Of a DNA stretch of 64,000 nt, positions 35,427 to 46,053 are shown piece by piece. The translations under genes were made by a program, and so were the position numbers. Numbering within the stretch: the stretch's first letter is position 1; each line of letters opens with the position of its first letter. The stretch is taken from assembly GCA_040954595.2 (NCBI GenBank), contig CM082588.2, positions 6,324,001 through 6,388,000 on the forward strand, written 5' to 3'. The notes beneath the pieces are model-generated. The model worked only from the letters and a program-made list of their open reading frames with translations, had not been told where the DNA came from and did no database searches. Source of the DNA: Balanoglossus misakiensis. Its lineage: Eukaryota > Hemichordata.

Positions 35427-36453
35427 TCACTGTCCTCGAATAAATTTGCGGCCTTTCTTGTCATTCATCACAAGCTTCGTATCTCTCCATTGGCCCCGAT
35501 TGACTGCATTTTCTCGTTCGTCGCTGTTGGCAAAGAGGAAGCGAATTTTAAAACACACAGCGGAGGTGTAGCCTAATGCATATGTTATTCTGATACTCAA
35601 AACAAAACAAAACAAAACAGAACTGAAAACACAGCTAACAGTTACAGCTAACGGAGCTTTCGACAATCAGGAGGAAGTTAAAGTATTACCGTGATTAGCA
35701 GTACTGCGCGCTTTGACTACTTAATAAATAAACGTATAGATATTTGGCAGACCGGAACAGCCCATGCGCTGCAATTAACGTTTCAGCCGTGAGGTTTTAA
35801 TTCTCGCTACCTTAAATATTTTTGCTACCTAGGTGAGTGATGAAAATCTCACATGCTCAACACATTTTCAAGATGGCCGATTTTTGCCATTTTTAAGAAT
35901 CGTAGGCCATGAATTCAAGCCACAGTGATAAAGTTGACGAGTTGAATATTCTAACTACAAAGAGAGAAATTTTTGACCAAAGGAAGTTAACGTGTCATTT
36001 CTTCAAACTATTCCTACAGTGAGATGTCGACCTTTTACCCAGAGTGCACTTATTATATATAATATGATTTGACCACCTAGCGTGAAGTCAAAACCCGTTT
36101 CTGGTATATAGCCAGAATTAGCGCTGGTCACTGTTGATCAACTTCGTTGCGTGTCTCTGCTGTGGGTTTTATCCAACACGCTTCTTTTTTTCTGTTGTGT
36201 TTCTGCACATATTGCATGTGTACTGAACAAGAAAACAAACTAGGTAAAAACAGCAACCGTCACTGCAATTCAATGTAAGAATTCGATTTGCAAGCGCCAT
36301 GACTTACGCGATTTCTCGGCGAAATTTATCACCAACTGCCCTCGCTCTTTTCACCGCCCACCCGTGATTAAAGGCCTCGCAGTCAGTGGTGAACAGCGAG
36401 ATAACGAGAGCAATGCCCAGTAGGAGAACGAAACTACGCGTCTTCATATTCAT
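35427..36453 (-). CDS. Predicted secreted basic peptide, two coding exons, 80 aa
   Basis: Exon A (36,308-36,453) starts MNMKTRSF and has a strong signal peptide (VLLLGIALVISLF, then TTDCEA as a likely cleavage region). It ends at a canonical donor (ATCGC|GTAAGT, phase 2). Exon B (35,427-35,523) follows a textbook acceptor (CTCTTTGCCAACAG) in the matching phase and ends with a stop after 31 codons. The predicted mature part, about 53 residues, starts FNHGWAVKRARAVGDKF and ends KKGRKFIRGQ. It is basic and contains no cysteine. A 5' untranslated exon is likely, since TTTTGCAG precedes the start at 36,483. I do not recognise the family. It lies next to the TLR and could be an antimicrobial or signalling peptide; this is inference from charge, size and export alone. 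Confidence 0.6.
35800..35990. repeat. Diverged repeat shared with 11,100-11,240
   Basis: The segment 'gctacctaggtgagtgatga' through 'aagatggccgatttttgcc' reads, on the opposite strand, much like 11,110-11,190 ('atcggccattttgaaa' ... 'tatcactcacctaggtag'). This is a diverged interspersed repeat in opposite orientations. Confidence 0.5.
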
Positions 36454-37647
36454 TCTTCGAGTTTGGCGGTTCAACGTTGCGGCTGCAAAAGACAAATTGG
36501 GACGAAATTAGTAATATTCGAATGGCACAGTAGTGTGACCGATCTTGCTAGTACCAGTGGAATTCATTGTAATCGTGGCACGTGAGAAAAGTGAACCGGG
36601 CTCGTCTGAAGAATGGCGTCATACAAATCTTTTGACTACAGATACTGCATAATTATACTTCTTTGCGTTAAGCATTTTTGAATGGCAGAAAAAAACTCCA
36701 GACATGTCCAAACCAAACCAAACTAAACCTGACATAACTAGTCCAGACCAAACCAAAACCAAAACCAAAACCAAAACCAAAACCCAAATGAGACCAGACC
36801 TAACCAAGCCAAGCCAATGATGTGAAGAATTCTGCCGTGTTTCACTTGCTGCGCTGATGAAAGTAGGCCCACTGCCGCAGAATACATCGCATCACTTGCG
36901 AATTTAATAAACTTCTGAACGGCATGAGGCTATGGCGTTCTGTTCTATTGGGCTGATTGGTTACCTAAAGAACTGTGAGGTCGACTTGACCCCAATAGTA
37001 TAACAGATGTCCAGGTACGGATGAGATGTTATAATGGATAGGCAGCACTGGCTGTTGCGAACTGTAAAGGCTGATATGATTTATGCATGGTTAGACTTTT
37101 GTTACTGGCTCACGTATTCAAACGTCACTGGGTAGCAACCAGGAGTACCAACCAGATATGAAGTCAACATGAATCGCTGACAAGCCGTACGTGACAAGTG
37201 TGCTAAGTTTGAATATCGGGGTGGGGCGGCGGTTCGAACGTTCAAAAACAAAGGCACCCAACGTGCGCATTTGTGGATGGATGGTGGCAGAATTTAAAGA
37301 CTATCGTTTATGAAATCGCGAATTTTTGGCCCTAGGAGTTTAAAAGCAGGCATGTTAGAAACATTAGACTTAGCATGCGTGAGGCCGACCGAGAAGTTCA
37401 GTGTTCATGCGGGCAAGTGCATGAGCAGAAAACATGCAGTAATGGACTACACAAAAAAGGAATGACGAGTTTTCACAACTTGTTACCACGTTTGAGTTTG
37501 AACACAGTGGCCAGGATCAAAATACTTTTGCAATGCGGTCATACTAATGGTGCATTTTCTAGTTCTGTAACAAGAATGTATAATAGATAAATTCTTTTAA
37601 ATGTTTCTGTATTCCATCATCAAACACTTTACATACTAAAAAAAGTA

Positions 37648-37683
<36 letters not shown>

Positions 37684-38047
37684 AAAAAACTGCTTACCAA
37701 TGCTAAATATGTATGTCTGGAATGTACGTAACTTCGCTCACGTTTACCTTTGTGGCGAATATGGACTTGGTATACAGGTAAACTGAGTACTTAAAGACGC
37801 GTCAAAATCAATACGCGCTTTAGAAAGTGCATCCACTTTGAATACTTTTATGCAGAAAGTAGTTCAACTTTTGAGCCACAGGCAGCACTGGACTGGAAAG
37901 TCTTTAAAGTAATTTTCCATTCCTGTGCGACATTTAAAATGCCCTATAAATTTTCCAAAGGACGGTGGGCCCCTGTGTAATTTTTTCTTCTAAGTACATT
38001 ATATACACAAACACGTATGGATACAAAAAACCCAGTCGTAAACTGTA
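36454..38047. other. Intergenic stretch with simple repeats
   Basis: I see no coding exon here, apart from the possible leader exon of the adjacent peptide gene. It holds a CCAAAA-type repeat at about 36,747-36,785 and a (CAA)n run at about 37,650-37,682. Confidence 0.5.
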
Positions 38048-38182
38048 TGTCGTACTCAATCTGATTAAAATCAGATGTAGGGAACGGCGACTTGGTTTTT
38101 TTATGCTGTCGCCTCACACTACGGCATAAAAAAACCAAGTCGCCGTTCCCTACATCTGATTTTAATCAGATTGTGTCGTACT
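38048..38182. mobile_element. Perfect palindromic MITE with 9-bp target-site duplication
   Basis: Two 50-bp arms (38,057-38,106 and 38,124-38,173) are perfect reverse complements around a 17-nt loop. The arms start CAATCTGATTAAAATCAGAT. Directly outside each end is the same 9-mer, TGTCGTACT (38,048-38,056 and 38,174-38,182). The total element is 117 bp. Arm identity implies recent insertion or gene conversion. Nine-bp duplications are typical of Mutator-like elements and are also seen with Merlin-type ones. Confidence 0.88.
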
Positions 38183-39362
38183 ATGCAGGGCTTTTTAAGG
38201 CCTAACAATAGCTTATTGAATTCATGCTGATGGGCAGTACGTGAAAGTCTGGCAAGGTCGAAGCTGCGAGAGCTTCAGCATTGAAACGCAACCAAGGGGT
38301 CTTCTTTCAACAGAAAAAATACTTTACCGGACTTTACAAACTATAGTCTGTGTGGTTTGCTATCACACGATGGCAACGGCGGCTGAAAAGATCACTCCAC
38401 GAACTCTGCACAATGCACTGCAGATTAGAACACTGTAGGACATTGCAAAAACTGAGCGAGTGGATTTGGGAGGGGTCCTACATGGATCAAGAGAATACCT
38501 AGTAGTCTTGTATCCATACACCCCAGTGTGTTTTAGATAGACCCACACACAGGGTCTGGACACGCAGTCTACTCCCGTCTCTTTTGAGAATCTGCATGGC
38601 AATAGAAGTCGAAATGCACTACTGATTGGCCGGAGCAATGACCCGGGCGTTGCTAATAGCTGGAAAATAATTAGCATTAAATGGTTGTGCAAATGCATTT
38701 TCATTTTTGAGTGTACGTATGATACTTCAGAGATGTGTCGGCCTGGTGTTGGACTGGCTAATCTGAGCGTCATTGAGTTAATAATGGTGCAAACATTGTC
38801 AGGAACATGACATTCTTCGTACGTAATAAAGACAAAGGTAGCCTGGTGTCCAGACCGCAGTGTGTTTTACATTCCACACCGATCCCACTTCTCTTGTATT
38901 CAACATAATAGACGTGGGGCGGAACCTTTCAAAATGTGACATCACCTTAGGACCAGACACGTGCAGGTTTCAGAGATATAAGGGATGTGAAAATAACGTC
39001 ATTCGTAATGCTCGGATCCACTTGTGAACACAGTCTACTCTCTTCACCTAACGGATGACTGAGTTGATATCTTGCTCTTTGACATCAATTCGATTGCCAC
39101 GATGCCTATATGTATGTGGCCGGACATACATGTGTATTTATTAAAAGTATTTCCGATTAAAAAGCTATGATGCATACTCGCATGTTTTTGTGTAGTTTCG
39201 ATGACGTACATGATAACAGTGTTTGAATAACCTGACACGGTCAGACTGTTATCTGAGAACCCTTTAAAATAATGAGGCAACACTTCCATATCTACAAACA
39301 GTTGTACCATCATCCACACCAAGAACAGAACTGTGGGCTCCCGTACATTTATACAGGCGAAA
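38183..39362. other. Intergenic region upstream of the TLR
   Basis: I see no supported coding exon. It should contain the TLR promoter and 5' leader; I could not identify a convincing TATA box or NF-kappaB site by eye. Confidence 0.45.
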
Positions 39363-42257
39363 ATGGCGAAACTCGTTCAATTTGTAAGCAGCAGCGCTAT
39401 TCCCCTATGCATGTTGATAATGCTCTGTGTCGTGTCTTCGTGTACATCCGAACCGACATGCAAGGTTTACAACTACACACACGTCGACTGCACCTACCGG
39501 AACATGAAGACTGTACCCAGGAACCTACCAACATCGGCGACTCACTTGGATCTCTCGTACAATGACATCGCCAACTTTCCACCGCGCTGTTTTGAAACCC
39601 TTCACGGACTACTGGAGTTGACCATGTTCATTGGACGTGATCTCTCCATTCACACCGATGCATTCAAGGGACTGCCCTCCCTCAGATCATTGGAATTTAC
39701 CGGCAATGGCTACATTACCTTCGGTAAGGGAGCACTTACATATCTAACAAAGCTAGAAGTCCTCACCATTCGCATAGGAAATATCAAAGACATGCAGCAG
39801 GAACCGTTCGCCAGTCTCAGCAAGTTATCCGTACTTAAAATATATGGACGAAGACCCTTTTCCAATCAAACCATGTCCTCACTTTTTCGTGGCCTTAAAA
39901 GCTTAGAAGAACTCCACATTTACTTCTCCTCCGTGGAACGTGCAACAGACTTTCCCAGATCAACATTTCAAGACCTGGTAAACCTTAAAGTGATTTATTT
40001 GGATTTCTGGCTGACCAAGTGTATACCAATTGAGTCCTTCGAACCGCTGGTAAACATTGAAAAGATAACAGTGAGGCAGCTGTATGACGTCACAGGTGAT
40101 TGTAGTGTTACATTTTCCAGCTTTCCGCGGCTAAAGGAAGTGTCATTGATGGGTGTGGTGTCCGTAGATGGGCCGTCGGTACCAACATTTGACTTGTCCA
40201 ATGCAAATCTGAGCATATTTCGAATCAATGTCTTTTGGAACTATTCTCCGCCACGTCAAGGACAACTGCCGCTTGTAATGAATCTTGACAAAGTTGGACT
40301 TCTAGATATTGATGTCGGTGACCTGACTGGCATACAGTTGCTCGAGCACTTGTTTAACGATACTTTTAAGGCAAAAATTGAAGCACTTAACTTAGGCCAC
40401 AGAGAATCAACAGAGGAGAGATTAAACATAACAGAAATGTTGTTTCGGGGACTAGCGAATAGTAGCCTACTTGAATTGGACATATCTTATAACCTAATAG
40501 ATACCATAGAAAAGGGTTCATTTTTCTGGTTGCCACAACTCGTTACTTTGAAGATGTATTACTGTAAGCCTAGTTCACTTCCTCCACTTGCATTCCAGGG
40601 TTTGCTTAAGTTAACAACCTTGATATTACAGGGGAATGATTTTGAAGATTTCCATGAACTAACGGAGGCAATGTTACAAGTGTCTAGTCTGAGATATCTC
40701 GACATCAGTCACAATCGCTTTTCAGGACAAATTCCCCGGAACACGCTCGCAAACCTGCGTTCACTGGACACCCTCGTCCTCAGTCACAACAAGTTCTATT
40801 CCATCCACCCGAGGGCGTTTTATCACCTGTCAAGCTTGCGGGTGTTAGACTTGTCCTTGAATGACTTGCAAGCAGTGCCAAACAAGGCATTTGTGACCCT
40901 CTCCTCGCTGACGTCACTCTTCCTCCATTCTAATAAATTGGACTATGAAAGCACAGAGGAGCACCCGTTCCAAAATCTCTCCAATCTCACCGAGCTCACT
41001 CTAAGTACACTGGAGACCAAATACTTCAATCTCCAAGACGTTCAACATCTTGAGACTCTACGTATTCTCGGTAGCCAATCGGCTGCCCGTCGAGTATTCC
41101 CAAGAAATCTTCAACTAAAGTACCTTAAAATACTTGTTGTAGACGGTGTCACATTTAACAGACCAACAGAAGCAGTCATACTTGATGCCGACGTGATAAT
41201 GTTACACCCTCACCATTCCCTCAAAGTTCTCCAACTGGCAAATAACAATTTCAACCAGATTAATTTTACGAGTTTGAACGTTTATGTTAACCTTGAGGAA
41301 CTGAGAGTTCCAAACAACAAAATATCCAACATCGACGGCACGCCGTACAAACTTACAAAACTGAAGATATTAGATCTATCTGAAAATTCAATTGCAGTCT
41401 TCTCGCCAGACATGCTGACGTCGTTGCCAAACTTAGCAGCCCTGAAAATTTATGGGAATCCGTTTGATTGCTCTTGTAAAATGAAGGCATTTCGTGAATG
41501 GCAGATGGAAGATGATAAAGTGTTGACATATTCTGATTATGATGCACTGAAGCAAATGATATGTGCGTCACCTGAAGGTAAAGAGAATTTGTTCGTGAAC
41601 GAGATAGAATTAGGCCTGGAATGTAATTTAGCATTCATGATATCACTGCCGCTGTTAGGTGTCACTGTATTAGTTACAGTCAGTGCTGCACTTTGCAAGC
41701 GATTCCACTGGTACATACGTTACGGTTACTTCCTCATGAAACTGAAACGAGGCGGTTATCAGCGAGTTGATAAAGATGACCAGCCGGCCGAGAAACAGTA
41801 TGACGCCTTTGTAGTTTACAACGAACACGACAGGGATTGGGTTATGCACGACCTGGTTCCCCATTTGGAGAACGTCGAGCCGCCAAACTTTAAACTGTGT
41901 ATTCACGAACGGGATTTCATGGGCGGCAACGATATCATCCAGAACATTCTGGACAGTATAGAGAACAGCCACAAGACGATGTTGGTCCTGTCACCGCATT
42001 TTGCGCAAAGCGAGTGGTGTTACTTTGAAATGAGAATGGCTCAGAGTTGCCTCTTTGAAGAGAAGCGAGACATCATAGTCATGGTATCACTGGAAGACAT
42101 TCCTGATGACGTCATGCCTCGCATATTACGTAATATCTTGCTGACAAAAACCTACATCAAGTGGCCCAGGAATGAGATGGGCAGGAGGCTGTTCTGGGAG
42201 AAACTTAAACAGGAATTGAGATCAGACAGTCGAGTCAACAGGGTGGCTAAGGTATAA
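39363..42257 (+). CDS. Toll-like receptor, single exon, 964 aa
   Basis: I start it at the ATG at 39,363 (MAKLVQF), which gives a clean signal peptide (IPLCMLIMLCVVSS). The open frame extends ten codons upstream, but without an ATG. After the signal come an N-terminal cysteine cap (PTCKVYNYTHVDC), about 20 leucine-rich repeats (for example LRYLDISHNRFSGQIP, LRVLDLSLNDLQAVP), and one C-terminal cysteine cap (NPFDCSCKMKAFREW ... MICASPEGK ... LEC). A membrane span lies at about residues 757-778. The TIR domain runs from about residue 811, with box 1 YDAFVVYNEHD, box 2 LCIHERDFMGG and the FW motif near the end. A single C-terminal cap makes this a single-cysteine-cluster (vertebrate-type) TLR. 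It senses microbial ligands or Toll-type cytokines; ligand unknown. The BB-loop proline is replaced by glycine. Confidence 0.95.
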   Translation: MAKLVQFVSSSAIPLCMLIMLCVVSSCTSEPTCKVYNYTHVDCTYRNMKTVPRNLPTSATHLDLSYNDIANFPPRCFETLHGLLELTMFIGRDLSIHTDAFKGLPSLRSLEFTGNGYITFGKGALTYLTKLEVLTIRIGNIKDMQQEPFASLSKLSVLKIYGRRPFSNQTMSSLFRGLKSLEELHIYFSSVERATDFPRSTFQDLVNLKVIYLDFWLTKCIPIESFEPLVNIEKITVRQLYDVTGDCSVTFSSFPRLKEVSLMGVVSVDGPSVPTFDLSNANLSIFRINVFWNYSPPRQGQLPLVMNLDKVGLLDIDVGDLTGIQLLEHLFNDTFKAKIEALNLGHRESTEERLNITEMLFRGLANSSLLELDISYNLIDTIEKGSFFWLPQLVTLKMYYCKPSSLPPLAFQGLLKLTTLILQGNDFEDFHELTEAMLQVSSLRYLDISHNRFSGQIPRNTLANLRSLDTLVLSHNKFYSIHPRAFYHLSSLRVLDLSLNDLQAVPNKAFVTLSSLTSLFLHSNKLDYESTEEHPFQNLSNLTELTLSTLETKYFNLQDVQHLETLRILGSQSAARRVFPRNLQLKYLKILVVDGVTFNRPTEAVILDADVIMLHPHHSLKVLQLANNNFNQINFTSLNVYVNLEELRVPNNKISNIDGTPYKLTKLKILDLSENSIAVFSPDMLTSLPNLAALKIYGNPFDCSCKMKAFREWQMEDDKVLTYSDYDALKQMICASPEGKENLFVNEIELGLECNLAFMISLPLLGVTVLVTVSAALCKRFHWYIRYGYFLMKLKRGGYQRVDKDDQPAEKQYDAFVVYNEHDRDWVMHDLVPHLENVEPPNFKLCIHERDFMGGNDIIQNILDSIENSHKTMLVLSPHFAQSEWCYFEMRMAQSCLFEEKRDIIVMVSLEDIPDDVMPRILRNILLTKTYIKWPRNEMGRRLFWEKLKQELRSDSRVNRVAKV

Positions 42258-44107
42258 ATTTCATATTTATATTCGCATGTACTTGAAAAGTCACGATCTG
42301 AAACTACTAGTAATAGCCCCCGGACGATTGTTTAAACATGCGAGGTACAATTTACATAAGTAAACAGGTGGTTTTGACTAGTAATTACTAGTTTATTAAC
42401 CTATTAACTATCTCACGAATGGGAATCAACCACACGCTCATCTATATCTTCCAGTAGCCAATATAATTGTACCACGTAGTTGCCTCGTGTTTTACAAAAC
42501 CATTTTACCGAAGTTACCTATTTTAGTTTTATAACTGCGTAAAAGGAAGTGTTTCGTTGCAAAATATTTTGGAAATAGACTTCTGTGGTGAATTTCTGAA
42601 TATATTACTTCCCTTACTGTCAACTATTCTTATTACATATTAAAGGCCTGTCCGTTTGAACACAACTTTAGGGTGTATTCTGTTTCGTCTTTTTGTTTTA
42701 ATGTCCCACATAAGCTTATATGCCCATAGAAGTATGCGGAAAATACCTTCTGTAACTATATTGGATTATGTTGTGACAACAACAGGGAGTCTTAGCTTTG
42801 AATACAATATGCCACTTTTCTGAACCTTGTGTGACTTACACCTTATATGGGGTTGTCAAAATTGGACATTTCGGTACATCCTCGTCGCTTCGCCAGTGAA
42901 AAGTGCGCCTCAGGCGGCAGAACATGAGCGACGAGTGGAGCGGCGTGGTCTGGAGACAACCTATTTCCGCATCCCAAGATATTTATAACCACCAATCACA
43001 TAGCTCAATATAATCGACATTTGAGACAATAGGTCAACCCCTTCATGCATATTCAATAGAAGGAGGAGCTAGTAAAAATAACCACCAACAACTGAAAAGC
43101 AACATCAAGCGCGTCATGTGACTGACAACGGCAATAAGCGTGTCACAAGTGAATGCGCAGTGACACCAACAGACGAAGAAAAAGAGGTGGTAGACGACAA
43201 AATTTTATTCAGTTTCTGTCATATTAGTATCGAAATAATGCGGCCTCATATATCAACACAACGACAGCATTTACATTATTCTTTGACAAATTCTGTTCAA
43301 TCAGTTGATCGTAGCATCTTATGGCAGAGTGTTCTCGAAAGTAGTTCCGGCCACACAGTGCAACTCTATTTCTGTATTTTTATTTGGCAACACTATACAC
43401 GGCACTACACGTGGCTAGTTTGTAACTATTCTGACTTATTGCACTGCAGTCACCATTGCAGGCTATTGCATGGTGCCTGGTAACTGTGGAATGCTTTGAC
43501 GTTTTTGCCAAAAGACAAATTTACTTGGTAACGTTCAAAAACTGTTGATCACGTTTTCATGTCCATGAAATAACAAAGCACAGTCGTTATTAATTACATT
43601 CAAAGTGATGTTTGAGAGGGAAGAGTTTCCATTACTTTTAAATTATTCATAAATCGTGGGGGTTAGTTCCAAAGTTGCTGAAATAAAACGGGACTTATTT
43701 GCTGCAGGACTACACACAGACCTTTCAACGGTTCTTAGGAAAAAAAGTAAATTTCCTATCATGTGACCTGCACTTGCAAAGCTACTGAGAAGACGGAATA
43801 CAAAGCGAAAAAATAAAAGATGAAATTACTATTTCACATCGTGCGAGGATTATTTTTTTCGCATGAAGATAAACCACATCCATGTTCGTAAAAAGCTATA
43901 ATTATTCTCTAAGTAATTTTGCAGACATTGTTGTCTTCCATCGAACGCACATGAAGCACTCGGGCCAATCGAGCGCGCCTTATGTAGCATGGGAAGTTTA
44001 TTATTTAGCGACGTCATAAACGCGTTCTTAGAACAAATAAGAATTGGAATGTTTGGCAGAAGTGACATCTTCGCAATCCTACAAACACTCAAGAAGACAA
44101 CCTGAAT
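42258..44107. other. Intergenic region downstream of the TLR
   Basis: I see no coding exon. An ATTAAA hexamer at 42,639 is the nearest candidate polyadenylation signal for the TLR. The stretch 43,900-44,107 must contain the promoter and leader of the next small gene, including a GACGTCA element at about 44,011. Confidence 0.45.
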
Positions 44108-44569
44108 ATGATTTCCGTGTGCTTTGCCTTGATTTTGGCGTTGATGGTGCCTTGCGTCCCAATGGGCGCCGACTTTTATGAGTGGCTGGACACCCAGCCC
44201 AGTACCAGCACGGGGATCTATGCCTTCCCGGACTTCAACATGCTGCCACCATTTCGAGGGTATGATCCCGACACCGATAGCAACCAATCAGAGGCTCCGG
44301 AAAACGATGATTCGGGTGTTTTCACCGAAAGGGGAGAATCGCCCTACTTTTTATTTTCGGAGGAGGAGGAAGAAATGGAGAAGGGAAAAGGAAAAGGGAA
44401 AGGCAAGGGCAAAGGAAAGAAATCTGCGGATGTCACTGAGAAAAAGACGACAGAAGAGAGTGAAAAGCAGCCAGGTTGTTTTCCGAGCATCGGTCGAGGA
44501 TTTTCAAGGTTCCGGCGGTGGGTCCTCAAGAAATTCCAGAGGAGGAACACCCAAATCAGTCCGGACTGA
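44108..44569 (+). CDS. Secreted preproprotein with acidic pro-region and cationic amphipathic C-terminus, 153 aa
   Basis: The frame opens with an ATG and a strong signal peptide (MISVCFALILALMVPCVPMG, cut expected before ADFYEWLD). The middle is acidic (DPDTDSNQSEAPENDDSG, then five Glu) with one NQS glycosylation site, followed by a run of six Lys-Gly pairs. The last 31 residues (from about 123) have a single Cys and contain FSRFRRWVLKKFQRR (132-146). This is +7 with F, F, W-V-L and F on one helical face, the pattern of a membrane-active helix. The gene is a single exon; AATAAA lies 61 bases after the stop. I do not recognise a family. The layout resembles cathelicidin-type and other antimicrobial precursors, but that is inference. 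A secreted mineral- or heparin-binding protein is an alternative. Confidence 0.65.
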   Translation: MISVCFALILALMVPCVPMGADFYEWLDTQPSTSTGIYAFPDFNMLPPFRGYDPDTDSNQSEAPENDDSGVFTERGESPYFLFSEEEEEMEKGKGKGKGKGKGKKSADVTEKKTTEESEKQPGCFPSIGRGFSRFRRWVLKKFQRRNTQISPD

Positions 44570-44629
44570 ACAATGTCGACAACAACAACGACACGATGTT
44601 CATTATCTTTTTTTTTTCATTTCTCACAT

Positions 44630-44635
44630 AATAAA
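44630..44635 (+). terminator. Polyadenylation signal of the 44-kb peptide gene
   Basis: AATAAA, 61 bases past the stop codon at 44,567-44,569. Confidence 0.6.
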
Positions 44636-45954
44636 AATTAAGAAAAGTACACACCATGTGATTGGGAATCATTTGTGTGCAATGTGTATCGGAATGTGTT
44701 TGAATTGGGTACAGTTTGCATGCAAGTGGCTGGCACTGAATTATAACAATAATAATAACACTATGTTATTACCACCACATCACTTTGTTCAAGAAAAGGG
44801 ATAAAATTCATATGCGAGTCGTATATCAAATATTTTCCGAATGTCCCCCACAAGCCGGGCATTGTCACAAGTAGCGCCCTCGCCGTCTGAAGTACAACAT
44901 TCCTTTGTTATTATTTACTTAATCGCAATGTTGTGTTAACTATAGGCTTCAAGTATCGAGAATTTTTCTCTTCTTGATAACTTTTCACCAAAACCTTAAA
45001 CCCACTACAGAGCCCCGATAGTGTATCGAATTTCAGACCAATCCAACCAGTTTCCTGATAAATTAATGAAACAGACATAACTAACACCACCTATCTGTGT
45101 TTAAAGTTATTTTAAGTACCCGAGACTGGAACATAAAATGTAGACTTTCACAATACTGCACATTTTTTTTACAAAATGTGTTTTATTACAATTTCCAATG
45201 GTATATACCAATCTCACATCTATTTAGTAATACGAGAATCTTGAGACCTGGAAAAATGTACATTGTAGTACATACATGTATTTGATATCAGTGTAGTCTA
45301 AGTACATGTATTTCCTTAAATTGCAAAAATTTGTTCTTTAGATTCATTGACAAAATTATTTCCATTCACAAATACAAAATAACCCCCCTCCCCTTAAGTA
45401 AGATTTACAGTCAGCCAATATTACCCTATATGCTGGCTGTTACCAAACAAATAAAAAAAAATCCTCCAAAAGTATTACTATTAAAATTTAATGGACAGTA
45501 TTTACCATTATTAAGTATGGACAAATTCATTATGGCAGTGCACAAGTTGTAGCCAATGGCAAAATACATGACCATTTATTATGAAAATTTGCATAAATTT
45601 GGGAACATTATGGCAGTGCACAATTTAATCTTAATTCTTCCTAATGTAAAAAATTGTAATTTTTTTTCCTGAATTTGGAAATGTACAACCTTATTTAATA
45701 GTGTTGAATCTTGTTGAAAAAAAAGGCATGCCCAGGTTTTCTGATGACCAGTCGGATTTATGTATATATACATCTTGGGCTTTTGAAAGAAATACAGGTT
45801 CTTCATAATTCGCTCGTGTACCAACACCCCTCATGCACAAAAACTGAATGATCCGTTTTCATGTGTGTTTTGGTTACCCTTCAATAAGCCAGTGGGATAC
45901 TCGCCACTGCTGTTGGTTGTTGTGCCTCCCCTCCCCCTGAGTCAGACTACCTGG

Positions 45955-45960
45955 TTTATT
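45955..45960 (-). terminator. EED: Candidate EED polyadenylation signal
   Basis: AATAAA on the minus strand (TTTATT on plus), about 95 bases after the EED stop. Confidence 0.6.
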
Positions 45961-46053
45961 GATTTCCTAGCTAACCGTTTCCTATCCAGTGGGGTGATCA
46001 CCCTTACATGTAGCTGCACAAGAGATGCCTCCCTATTGCAGGGGGAATGGGTT

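Larger units (their letters stand above)
44570..46053. other. Intergenic region between peptide gene and EED 3' end
   Basis: It holds the 3' ends of two convergent genes. I see no other coding exon. Confidence 0.5.

Noticed and set aside
39333-39362. Ten extra codons upstream of the TLR ATG
   Set aside because: The frame is open, but the first codon is GTG; the ATG at 39,363 directly precedes a normal signal peptide.
43118-43483. 121-codon plus-strand frame between TLR and the peptide gene
   Set aside because: It has no splice sites, signal peptide or recognisable motif, and its codon use looks random.
44178-44804. 208-codon plus-strand frame overlapping the 44-kb peptide gene
   Set aside because: It is a shadow in another frame: its protein is low-complexity, has no signal peptide or motifs, and runs across the AATAAA. 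The 153-codon frame has the signal peptide and codon pattern.
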